From IMG/VR virus record IMGVR_UViG_3300040960_001967, positions 1-22,353 of that record: a DNA stretch of 22,353 nucleotides, one strand, 5' to 3'. The DNA is from a virus. A program made the position numbers and the translations under genes. Positions 13,378 to 20,420 of this stretch are shown in pieces (the first letter of the stretch is position 1; each line of letters opens with the position of its first letter). The notes beneath the pieces were generated by a model that was not told where the DNA came from, made no database searches, and worked only from the letters and a program-made list of their open reading frames with translations.

Positions 13378-14648
13378 TATTTAGATTTTAATTGTTTAGC
13401 TATTCTTTCTGCGAGTGATGAACCACAAGATCCTTCATGTACTTTACCACATGATTCACATACTTCATCTTTACCTTCATCAATAGCTTTAATATCTTGA
13501 GCTACGTCTGCCATAGCATCAATTTGAGGTTCTTTTAACTCAAAATCAAGATAATGTTTAGCACCTACTAAACATTCTTTAGCTTTAATAATTTTTGCTT
13601 GCCACCAATGAGGAAAATCAACCTCACCTGGACCTTCAAACTGGTCTACCATCTGGTATAATTCCATAGCATATTTTCCAATACGATAAAGGTCAGCTTT
13701 AAGCATGTGTGGTTCATTATCTGTATGTCCAATATCTAAATCTTCTTGCATCATTTCTTCATCACCCTCTTCTTCGTCACCATATTCTTCAATTTCATCT
13801 ACAATTGAAGCTAATGTGGTATCGTATCTGTTTGAGCTAGAACCCAAATCAAAAGCACCATATGCTTCTCCTTTATTAAGGAAAGATGGGAAGTTTTGAG
13901 CAATAATATCTCTGGCTTGGTCTCCTAATGTTTGAAGTTCATCTAAGATGTTTTGTAACTCCATAAGAGCTTCCATTTTATCTCCGCTCATTTCTTTTAT
14001 CATTGCTGCTCGTCTTTCAATTTCATCTTTAGACATATACTCATTTCCTGAACCTTGTCCTGAAAGTTTAGCAATAGCGGCATCTATTTTATTAAGCATA
14101 CCACCATATCTGTTTGCGATTGGCCCACCTTCAGGTTCTGCTTCTTGTTCCATATCACGCATTAATTCAGCACGGCGTATTTTTAGAGCTTTAATTTTAG
14201 AAGCATTTTTAACTGCTGCGTAATTAGGATTAATAAATTTTTTAGGTTTTTCTTCTTCCTTTTCTCTAGCTGCTATTTTTTCTCTAGCTGCTCTGAATAA
14301 GCGAAGTGCTGAGTCATTAGCGCCTATATTTTCTTTTACTTTATCAATAATTCTTTTTTGTAATTCATCAGGTAGATTTTTTTGTTTACCTGTTAAATTA
14401 GGATTATCATCATACTTATCAGTAAAAGTAGCCTCTTTAGTTAAAGAGGATTTAATTAATTCTCTAAGTTTTTCTTTGTTCATTGCTTCTGCTTGTTTTT
14501 TTGCTATATTGGTAGCACGACCATACATAACTGCTTCAGCGTCCTTACCATAACGTTTTACTAAGGACTTTTTTTGTTTTTTAAGGTCTTTAATAACCTC
14601 TTCTCTTTTATTGAGTTCGGCTTTGGTAAGTTCGCGTTCGTTGAGCAT
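13377..14648 (-). CDS. Large acidic T4-like phage protein with internal leader and C-terminal Cys motif, 423 aa
   Basis: Three parts are visible. Residues 1-55 (RELTKAELNKREEVIKDLKK, LVKRYGKDAEAVMYGRAT) form a basic helical module I recall at either end of many T4-like phage proteins. Residues 56-73 (MNKEKLRELIKSSLTKEA) are a leader-like helix starting at an internal Met. Residues about 305-372 (HTDNEPHMLKADLYRIGKYA, GEVDFPHWWQAKIIKAKE) match a conserved segment of environmental T4-like phages. The C terminus ends in a CESC...H...C cluster (397-408) that could bind zinc. An acidic spacer (EEYGDEEEGDEEMMQEDL) precedes the conserved segment. It is likely structural or packaged; the function is unknown. 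Confidence 0.7.
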   Translation of the reverse strand: MLNERELTKAELNKREEVIKDLKKQKKSLVKRYGKDAEAVMYGRATNIAKKQAEAMNKEKLRELIKSSLTKEATFTDKYDDNPNLTGKQKNLPDELQKRIIDKVKENIGANDSALRLFRAAREKIAAREKEEEKPKKFINPNYAAVKNASKIKALKIRRAELMRDMEQEAEPEGGPIANRYGGMLNKIDAAIAKLSGQGSGNEYMSKDEIERRAAMIKEMSGDKMEALMELQNILDELQTLGDQARDIIAQNFPSFLNKGEAYGAFDLGSSSNRYDTTLASIVDEIEEYGDEEEGDEEMMQEDLDIGHTDNEPHMLKADLYRIGKYAMELYQMVDQFEGPGEVDFPHWWQAKIIKAKECLVGAKHYLDFELKEPQIDAMADVAQDIKAIDEGKDEVCESCGKVHEGSCGSSLAERIAKQLKSK

Positions 14649-14654
14649 TTTATT

Positions 14655-15044
14655 TTATTGAGTTATGTATTTTACATATATTAAATCTTTCCCTGCAACT
14701 TTAATAGGCATAGGATCGTTACCATCTTCACTTTCAAAAGGGGTTAAAAATCCGGATTCAATATCCTTTATATGCTCCATACCTATAGGGCCAATATGAT
14801 CAATATGTTCAGGTCTTCTAAATGAGTATGTAGCATAGCCTATTGTTATACTAGGGTCACCATCACCATCAAATTCAAATTTTAAATCTGCAGTGTCTGT
14901 TGGTTCTTCTTCGATTTGATTTAAAACTTCACCCATATTTTGTTGAAGGAAGTTCAATAAACCTTTATCATTTAAAGGTTCACCTTTTTGGGCTTCAAAT
15001 AGCCTACCTTCTGTAAGGTATTTTTTTAAGTCAAAGTTATCCAT
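14655..15044 (-). CDS. 129-aa protein with leader ending L-T-E
   Basis: The N terminus MDNFDLKKYLTEGRLFEA has two candidate processing sites, LTE before Gly (10-13) and LFE before Ala (15-18). The 'NF.LKKYL.EGKL' form is one I recall at the start of many T4-like phage proteins. The remaining domain is acidic and beta-rich (TADLKFEFDGDGDPSITIGY, ATYSFRRPEHI, VAGKDLIYVKYIT) with no Cys. It is preceded by repeated AAAATA units, and the ATG of the next gene lies six bases after its stop. No function is recognised; a packaged internal protein is inferred from the leader. Confidence 0.68.
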   Translation of the reverse strand: MDNFDLKKYLTEGRLFEAQKGEPLNDKGLLNFLQQNMGEVLNQIEEEPTDTADLKFEFDGDGDPSITIGYATYSFRRPEHIDHIGPIGMEHIKDIESGFLTPFESEDGNDPMPIKVAGKDLIYVKYITQ

Positions 15045-15055
15045 TTTATTTTATT

Positions 15056-15226
15056 TTATTTTTTATCTTCAGCAACTGAGGCTTGACGATATTCGGTAAT
15101 CATTTTCTTGATCTCACCTAATGCTTTACGAGCACGTCCGTGAGCAGCTTTAGATTTACCAGCATGTTCAGCTTTAAACGTTTCGTATAAAGCGTCAATT
15201 TTGTCAAATAATTCTTGTGTGTTCAT
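15056..15226 (-). CDS. Histone H1-like protein, Hc1 type, 56 aa
   Basis: This short gene fills the gap between its neighbours and reads MNTQELFDKIDALYETFKAE, HAGKSKAAHGRARKALGEIK, KMITEYRQASVAEDKK. The Lys/Arg/Ala-rich helical pair with 'K.AA..RARKAL.E..K...EYR..S' matches the small Hc1-type histone H1-like proteins of Bacteroidota, chlamydiae and some of their phages, which bind and compact DNA. The length is typical. It has no L/I-x-E leader. The start is preceded by AAATAAAATAT without a Shine-Dalgarno sequence. Lying among candidate internal head proteins, it could condense phage DNA in the head or act on host DNA on entry; either role is inference. Confidence 0.78.
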   Translation of the reverse strand: MNTQELFDKIDALYETFKAEHAGKSKAAHGRARKALGEIKKMITEYRQASVAEDKK

Positions 15227-15231
15227 ATATT

Positions 15232-16392
15232 TTATTTTAAAATTTTCTTTAACATTGGGAATACAGACTCATTTAAATCTTCTTTAACAACGTGTTGACG
15301 GGTAAAGAATGTTAATGAGTTACCAATTTGTTTTTGTAATTTTTCATCACCTAACTTTTTAGCTGCTTCCATAGCTGCTTCTAAGTTGTCTTGAACTTCT
15401 TTTTCAACACCAGTTAAGTCAGCATCAGCGTTTTGAGATACACTAATACCACCATCATCTGATGGGGTTGGTTCTTCAACGTCTACGTCTACTTCTTCAG
15501 TGTCTGTTACTTCTTCTTCGTCTTCAGCTTCTCTTAGAGAACTATAATCTTCTAAATCATACATTTGGATAATGTGCCCTAAATTAGCTATAGCTTCATC
15601 TGTATCCATAGCGGAAATCAATTCTTGGAGGAATTGGGAATCATCCATATTGTCTCTTATCAAATCAAACATTTTCCAAACTCTTGGATTGTTTGTTTCA
15701 TTTATTTTTTCAGATTCTCTCATAGCCATATCCCAAGCACCACTTTCCATTTCATCTGGTTCGTCTTTTGGATTCATCTCAGATAAAATCATTTCTTTAA
15801 TTTTGGCTTTGAATTCTGATACTTTCATTTTATTTGTTGTACCTTCTTCTAATTCTTCCTCATCATCATATTCCTCATCATCACCATATTGGTCTTCCCA
15901 AGAATAACCATAATCATCATCATCTTCCTCTTCTTCAGGAGTATACCAAGATTGGTCTGGGTCATTTTCTGCTTCTTGAGTAAAGTCATGGGTTTTATAA
16001 TTAAACGTATTTGGTTCAGCAACTAAAGCAGGAAATAATACTGGTCCACCATTTTTTGGTTCTAGTTCACCAAAAGCTAATTTAATACCAATACCTCTTA
16101 ACTCTTTAAAAGTACCACCCAATTCATAAGCATCATCTTTTGTGTAGCCATTCATTTCAGCTACTAAATCGTAGTAGTCTTTACCACCAAATTCACCATA
16201 TCCACTATACTCTTTTTCATAATAATATTTACCTTTATTATCAAACATGTATACAGGGATTGTATTTTCTTTTTCTGAACCAATTTGTTGTTCCGTGTCT
16301 TGTGTCATCCAAGAAAATTGACCTTCATTCAATGAAGTATGAAAGGTAGCTTTATTTTCTTTTACAGCTTTTCTATAGTCAAAGTTTGCCAT
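15232..16392 (-). CDS. 386-aa acidic protein, apparent fusion of two leader-bearing modules
   Basis: Module one starts MANFDYRKAVKENKATFHTS, has LNE before Gly at 21-24, and continues with an alpha/beta region (YMFDNKGKYYYEKEYSGYGE, RGIGIKLAFGELEPKNGGP). A very acidic linker follows (about 152-185). Module two begins at Met189 with MKVSEFKAKIKEMILSEM, a textbook leader ending L-S-E (203-205), then helical segments, another acidic stretch after LREA (about 286-315) and a final helical domain (VEKEVQDNLEAAMEAAKKLG, SLTFFTRQHVVKEDLNESVF). An internal leader looks like two separate genes joined in frame, or a polyprotein cut by the prohead protease. No catalytic motif is recognised. Confidence 0.7.
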   Translation of the reverse strand: MANFDYRKAVKENKATFHTSLNEGQFSWMTQDTEQQIGSEKENTIPVYMFDNKGKYYYEKEYSGYGEFGGKDYYDLVAEMNGYTKDDAYELGGTFKELRGIGIKLAFGELEPKNGGPVLFPALVAEPNTFNYKTHDFTQEAENDPDQSWYTPEEEEDDDDYGYSWEDQYGDDEEYDDEEELEEGTTNKMKVSEFKAKIKEMILSEMNPKDEPDEMESGAWDMAMRESEKINETNNPRVWKMFDLIRDNMDDSQFLQELISAMDTDEAIANLGHIIQMYDLEDYSSLREAEDEEEVTDTEEVDVDVEEPTPSDDGGISVSQNADADLTGVEKEVQDNLEAAMEAAKKLGDEKLQKQIGNSLTFFTRQHVVKEDLNESVFPMLKKILK

Positions 16393-16407
16393 TGTGTTAA
16401 ATATATG

Positions 16408-16421
16408 TTATAAATATGTTA
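16408..16421 (-). promoter_or_regulatory. Upstream element TAACATATTTATAA
   Basis: The coding strand reads TAACATATTTATAAC, starting with the stop codon of the 600-residue gene, followed by a second A/T run (ATATATTTAACACA) before the ATG at 16392. It contains the shared core ATATTTATAA; the plus strand holds TATAAATA. Confidence 0.45.
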
Positions 16422-18221
16422 TTTTTTTAATCTATTAAATACTCGTTGTTTTATTTCTTCTAAACCTCTTTCACGACGTAACTGTTCTTCATCGTGTTCT
16501 ATTTGATTACGAGTTACCTCATCTATAAATACACGTTTAAAGTCAGCAAAGCTGTAAATTGGTTCATTGTATAATTCAATTGTTTCGTCTTCAACATTAA
16601 TACGGATATCGGCTGTTTGGTAACCTAAATCGAGGATTAAGGTATTGTAATTTTTACCAATTGCTGTTCCGCCAGTAATTCTAGCACCTACTTTTTCAGC
16701 CCAACCTGCTACTGTGTTCACTAAACGAGAAACACCTCTTCTTTTAGCAAAGTCTTTAATGTTTGAAGGAACAAAAGCTTCTTCTAGTTCACCTTTTCTT
16801 TTACCAAAGGTATCGTGAACTAGTTTATCTAATTTTGTATGGAATTCTGTTTCTTCCTCTTTTGTAGCTTCATCCATTGATGTCTTTACAACACCTCCAA
16901 GATTATATCTGAATATAATATCGTCAAAGTTTTTATACCATTTATCATCTTTGTTTACTGGTTTGTAAACTGCTTTAAATGGTTTATATGGGTTACCTGA
17001 CATTTCATATTTAACACCTAATTGTTGTAATTGAATTTGGATAGCTTTAATATGTTTGTTAACATTAGCTACTGGTTTATTTTCTTCTAAACCAAACATT
17101 GCTTTTTCTCTAGCAATTTCTGTATCTACAGGATTAAGTATAGCTGCTTGTTTTTTAGTTTTAGCTTTATAGGCATGTTTTTTATTTAATGCACGTAATT
17201 TAGCAGCATCAAAGAATTCATCGTTATCATCATCGCCAGAATTATCAGTACGAGATAAATTTTTAAGTGCTTGAGAGCGTTTATGTAATTCTTTAGCTGC
17301 TTCTTTATCTTTAGTGTTTTTAACGTAGGTGGCTAATTCTTGGTTTGTATAGTCTGTAAATGATTTTTTCATGTTTTCGTCTAAGCCAGCAAAATAGGCT
17401 TTTAATTTTTGTTGTAAGGCATCAGCTTCTTTAACGTCTAATCCCTTCATTATATCTTTAAATTTGTCTAATATAGCTCTATATTCAGTATCAATATCTT
17501 CATCTTCATTTAAGCTAGCAATTGAGTCCATAGGAGGCATTCCAGCATCATATCTCATTTTATCAATGTCCATTTTAGCTTTAGCTCTTTTTAAGACATC
17601 TAAATCAACCTCTTTGTCCATAATTGGTTCCATAAGAGTAATGTTATAATCATCTAAATAAAGATCAGCCTCTCCACTATCCATAAAGTCAGATAATTTA
17701 TCTCCAGGGAAATAATCTTCTAAATCATTTAAAAGATTAGCCCAATCAGATTCCATATCTTCGAAATCCATTTCAATAGTTTTTCCAGCGTATTTTCTAA
17801 ATACAGCATCTACTGGATCTCCAAATTCCATTTCGTTTACTGATTCTTCCATTTCAGGTTGTCTTCCAGGTAGTCCAAATAAAACATAATCTAATTTTTT
17901 ACTATCAAATTCGTCTTTTAGTTCTTGATATTCTGAACTAGCCATTGGTATACCTTTTACTTTTTGTACATGGTCGTACCAATCTTCAATTCTAAATACT
18001 CTAAAATGGTGACGTCCCATATCAAAATAGATATCTTCTCCTTTTAAATTCTTAGCAGTGTATTTACCTCCTGGTAAAGACCAGTCTAGTTTTAAAGTAT
18101 CAGGTTGTATTTTATCTCCATAAAATTTCTGGATAGCTTCCTCAGCACCCATCATAGCTTCATTTATTTCTTCTTTTAATGGTTTAGAAAAGAATTCTTG
18201 TATTTTTTTAAGATCTTCCAT
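16419..18221 (-). CDS. Large T4-like phage protein with leader and several L/I-x-E sites, 600 aa
   Basis: I start at the ATG at 18221 because it gives the leader MEDLKKIQEFFSKPLKEEIN-EA, with LKE (15-17) and INE before Ala (19-22). An in-frame ATG at 18278 adds a Lys/Leu/Pro stretch that is only the shadow of the overlapping 56-residue gene. Segments include GGKYTAKNLKGEDIYFDMGR (51-70), a long central helical region, a basic stretch (KHAYKAKTKKQAAI) and a C-terminal domain FVPSNIKDFAKRRGVSRLVN plus AEKVGARITGGTAIGKNYNT (about 483-527). I recall the last in many T4-like phage proteins. Further sites LNE (237-239), LEE-N (378-380) and LEE-A (479-481) sit at apparent domain edges. No enzyme motif is evident. 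Confidence 0.7.
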   Translation of the reverse strand: MEDLKKIQEFFSKPLKEEINEAMMGAEEAIQKFYGDKIQPDTLKLDWSLPGGKYTAKNLKGEDIYFDMGRHHFRVFRIEDWYDHVQKVKGIPMASSEYQELKDEFDSKKLDYVLFGLPGRQPEMEESVNEMEFGDPVDAVFRKYAGKTIEMDFEDMESDWANLLNDLEDYFPGDKLSDFMDSGEADLYLDDYNITLMEPIMDKEVDLDVLKRAKAKMDIDKMRYDAGMPPMDSIASLNEDEDIDTEYRAILDKFKDIMKGLDVKEADALQQKLKAYFAGLDENMKKSFTDYTNQELATYVKNTKDKEAAKELHKRSQALKNLSRTDNSGDDDNDEFFDAAKLRALNKKHAYKAKTKKQAAILNPVDTEIAREKAMFGLEENKPVANVNKHIKAIQIQLQQLGVKYEMSGNPYKPFKAVYKPVNKDDKWYKNFDDIIFRYNLGGVVKTSMDEATKEEETEFHTKLDKLVHDTFGKRKGELEEAFVPSNIKDFAKRRGVSRLVNTVAGWAEKVGARITGGTAIGKNYNTLILDLGYQTADIRINVEDETIELYNEPIYSFADFKRVFIDEVTRNQIEHDEEQLRRERGLEEIKQRVFNRLKK

Positions 18222-18378
18222 TTGTTTTTTTCTTAGGGGCAGGTTTAGGGGTAATTTTTTCTTCTTTAGGTTGTTCAATAGGAGTTTCTTCAGCTTTAAC
18301 TTCTGGTTGAGGTTCAGGAGTAACTTGATTTATAGTTACGTCTCTGGTCATTTGGGCCATTGTTATGAACTTTCTCAT
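18208..18378 (-). CDS. Small Pro/Glu/Lys-rich peptide, 56 aa
   Basis: The frame reads MRKFITMAQMTRDVTINQVT, then PEPQPEVKAEETPIEQPKEE and KITPKPAPKKKTNGRS. It is low-complexity and probably disordered, acidic and then strongly basic at the end. The ATG comes one base after the upstream stop (TAATATG, the same junction form as at 7951-7957), and the stop overlaps the next gene by 14 bases. A second in-frame ATG at 18360 is possible. It fills an otherwise empty gap in a tightly packed operon, which favours a real gene. The function is unknown; a linker, decoration or DNA-contacting peptide is possible. Confidence 0.55.
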   Translation of the reverse strand: MRKFITMAQMTRDVTINQVTPEPQPEVKAEETPIEQPKEEKITPKPAPKKKTNGRS

Positions 18379-18379
18379 A

Positions 18380-18991
18380 TTATTTTTTAGCGTTTAAATA
18401 TCCATCAAGCAGCGTACCTATTACACCTGCTTTCTGTCGTATAAATATCCATTCTTCCTTGGTTAATTTATGAGCTCTAGAGTAGTCTACACAAACAACA
18501 CCAATAAAACGATCATGTAAGTCCTGTAAAGCAATTAAATAATAAGATTGTGAACCGTAAGGATCAGCAAATGATTTTAAACCATAATCTTCTCCATCTT
18601 TATCAGGGACAGCTATTTCACCTTTTCTATAAAGTTCAGCCATTGCTTTTGGAAACAATGATACAGGAACATTTTGAAAATTTTGTTGAAGAGGAGTTAT
18701 ACCAGGGGCTAACTTCTCATAGAAAATTGAAAATTTCTGAATTGATTTACCTGTAGGATAAAAATGACCCCCGTTATGGAATTGTGCCGCCCACACTCTA
18801 TCACAAACAAGTTCATCTGAAATGATTTCAAGTTGTTCATCTACTAAGGTATTTATTTCAATTGCCTCATTAACTGGATTGGTTGGTGTGGATGAATCAA
18901 ATTTCTTTTTAGCCCAAGCAACAGCTATTGGTCCAAATACTGCTGTAATTAAAGCTACAGCGATTGTAGTTAACATGGTGATTAGTTCCAT
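18380..18991 (-). CDS. Membrane-anchored GAF-like domain protein, 203 aa
   Basis: A single N-terminal membrane segment (MLTTIAVALITAVFGPIAVA, about 6-27) is followed by a basic flank (WAKKKFD) and a linker. A globular domain follows, with DRVWAAQFHNGGHFYPTG, FSIFYEKLAPGI, YYLIALQDLHDRFIGVVCVD and EEWIFIRQKAGVIGTLLDGY. The strand pattern and the 'FIGVVCVDY' core resemble GAF/PAS-like sensor folds, and I recall the 'VWAAQFHNGGHFYPTGKS' segment in T4-like phages. There is no visible catalytic motif. Its start overlaps the zinc-finger gene stop (TAATG). It could be a holin-like or signalling protein; the topology (cytoplasmic or periplasmic domain) cannot be settled from sequence. Confidence 0.65.
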   Translation of the reverse strand: MELITMLTTIAVALITAVFGPIAVAWAKKKFDSSTPTNPVNEAIEINTLVDEQLEIISDELVCDRVWAAQFHNGGHFYPTGKSIQKFSIFYEKLAPGITPLQQNFQNVPVSLFPKAMAELYRKGEIAVPDKDGEDYGLKSFADPYGSQSYYLIALQDLHDRFIGVVCVDYSRAHKLTKEEWIFIRQKAGVIGTLLDGYLNAKK

Positions 18992-19560
18992 TATTTTCTT
19001 TGTTTTTTAAGGTATTCTAGTGCTTCTTCTTTATATTTTAATAATTGATCTTTACCAGAACCATCCCATTTTTCAACATCACCCATTTCAGTGATAAATT
19101 GACCTTTGGAGTTAATCATTTCTTCAAACCAAAGTTCAAAGTCTTTGGTCATACCGTCAATCTGATCATTGACAACTTGTTTTTCTACTTCTTCTAATTT
19201 GCCTGTTTTTCTTAATTCTGCCTCATAATTAATTTGGCAGTCAAAACAATGTCCGTACATTACATACCACCTTTTATCTAAGTGAGGTTTCATTGTACGA
19301 GAACAAGTAGGGCAAAAAACAGGTAATACAATACCTTCTTTTGCCTTATCTAATTTAGTTATATTTTGTTTTAAACCATTTTTGATGGTCCATGTACGAC
19401 CATCTTCTTCCCATATATCACCTTCTGAATGAAATTCTTTAGGTTTACTATAACCAATTCCTACAGTAGACTTATCCCCATACTTGCCTTGAACCAAGTT
19501 ACGGAGACGTTGGACGTCTTTCTGTTTGAATTCTTTTTTTAAAACTGAATTGTTTTTCAT
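18991..19560 (-). CDS. Zinc-finger protein conserved in T4-like phages, 189 aa
   Basis: Two CxxC knuckles, CPTC (83-86) and CFDC (105-108, with H104 adjacent), are separated by a basic hairpin (SRTMKPHLDKRWYVMYGH), forming a four-Cys zinc ribbon. The N-terminal region (FKQKDVQRLRNLVQGKYGDK) and WEEDGRTWTIKNGLKQNITK match a conserved phage protein I have seen in marine T4-like genomes. The C-terminal third is helical (FELWFEEMINSKGQFITEMG, LLKYKEEALEYLKKQRK). The ATG directly follows the upstream TAA (TAAATG). Zinc binding is well supported; the partner and function are unknown. Confidence 0.75.
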   Translation of the reverse strand: MKNNSVLKKEFKQKDVQRLRNLVQGKYGDKSTVGIGYSKPKEFHSEGDIWEEDGRTWTIKNGLKQNITKLDKAKEGIVLPVFCPTCSRTMKPHLDKRWYVMYGHCFDCQINYEAELRKTGKLEEVEKQVVNDQIDGMTKDFELWFEEMINSKGQFITEMGDVEKWDGSGKDQLLKYKEEALEYLKKQRK

Positions 19561-19878
19561 TTATTTTAATACATCCTTAAGGATGCTTGTTAATTTTAAT
19601 TCTTTAACTGCTTTTAAAGTTGGTTTATCTTTTAAGACTACTTTTACTTTGTTACGAGTAGCAGCATCTTTAATTTTAGAGGCAATGGCTGCTGCTGAGC
19701 TATCTTTGGTTTTAACATCAATAACTATTTTACCTTCAACACCATCTTTAATGTCTAATTTAGCATCAGGGTAATCATTTTTCCAGTCTTTAGCAAGTTT
19801 TTCTTTAACTTCTTTAGCTGTTTCTTTAGCCTTATCTCCTGATAATACTAATCTTTTGTATGTAATTGGTTCTGCCAT
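19561..19878 (-). CDS. Small Lys-rich alpha/beta protein, 105 aa
   Basis: About a fifth of residues are Lys. Alternating helices and strands are visible: KAKETAKEVKEKLAKDWKND, AKLDIKDGVEGKIVIDVKTK, AAAIASKIKDAATRNKVKVV and ELKLTSILKDVLK. The pattern suggests a single small alpha/beta domain. There is no L/I-x-E leader, Cys or membrane segment. Both ends are coupled to neighbours (TAATG at 19878, TAAATG at 19560). Unrecognised family; the basic charge would fit nucleic-acid binding, but this is inference. Confidence 0.65.
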   Translation of the reverse strand: MAEPITYKRLVLSGDKAKETAKEVKEKLAKDWKNDYPDAKLDIKDGVEGKIVIDVKTKDSSAAAIASKIKDAATRNKVKVVLKDKPTLKAVKELKLTSILKDVLK

Positions 19879-20420
19879 TATAATCCTATATTTTGTAATT
19901 GTTCAATTGTGTTAGCGGCACTTGTATGTAAAATACCTATACCACCTTTTGATCTCCATTGTTCGATGTTATCAGGACGATCATCGATAAGTATTTTATC
20001 TCTTCCAGAATAATTTTGTTTTTTGGAAGCAGACGCTAAAATTAATTTAGTGCCTGGAATATTATTTTTAACCCATAAACGTTTTCCTAAACGTGATTCA
20101 TTTTGTCTGGAAGGAGCGGATAGTAATGTTGGGTTGAATGGGGCAATAAAATCCCATAATTCTTTACCATCCTTCATCCAAGGAATACCTACCCAAAACT
20201 TAACACCGTTTTCTTCATCAATAAAGTTCCAAAACTTTTCTGTACCATACTTAGTACTATATTGACTTGGAGAAAGATGTTCAGGGTTTAAAGAAGTAAA
20301 GCGCTTATCAAAGTCACAAAGTACGCCATCCATGTCACAATAGATTTTGTATCTTGGTTCTTCAGCTTGTTCTTCTTCTCTAAGCTGTTTATATACATCT
20401 GTTAATTTTAATTTATACAT
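19878..20420 (-). CDS. HAD-superfamily 5'-nucleotidase-like phosphatase with leader, 180 aa
   Basis: Motif I is YCDMDGVLCDFD (27-38; nucleophile D29, acid D31). Motif II lies at LLSAPSR (S101), a basic residue suits motif III (about K113), and motif IV is KILIDDRPDN (142-151, DD). The layout is like 5'(3')-deoxyribonucleotidases and phage HAD phosphatases. Before the domain there is a leader, MYKLKLTDVYKQLREEEQAE, with LRE at 13-15, which a housekeeping phosphatase would not need. The start overlaps the upstream gene by 8 bases. The activity is likely dephosphorylation of nucleotides or nucleic-acid ends; the substrate is unknown. The leader raises the possibility of packaging in the head. 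Confidence 0.85.
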   Translation of the reverse strand: MYKLKLTDVYKQLREEEQAEEPRYKIYCDMDGVLCDFDKRFTSLNPEHLSPSQYSTKYGTEKFWNFIDEENGVKFWVGIPWMKDGKELWDFIAPFNPTLLSAPSRQNESRLGKRLWVKNNIPGTKLILASASKKQNYSGRDKILIDDRPDNIEQWRSKGGIGILHTSAANTIEQLQNIGL

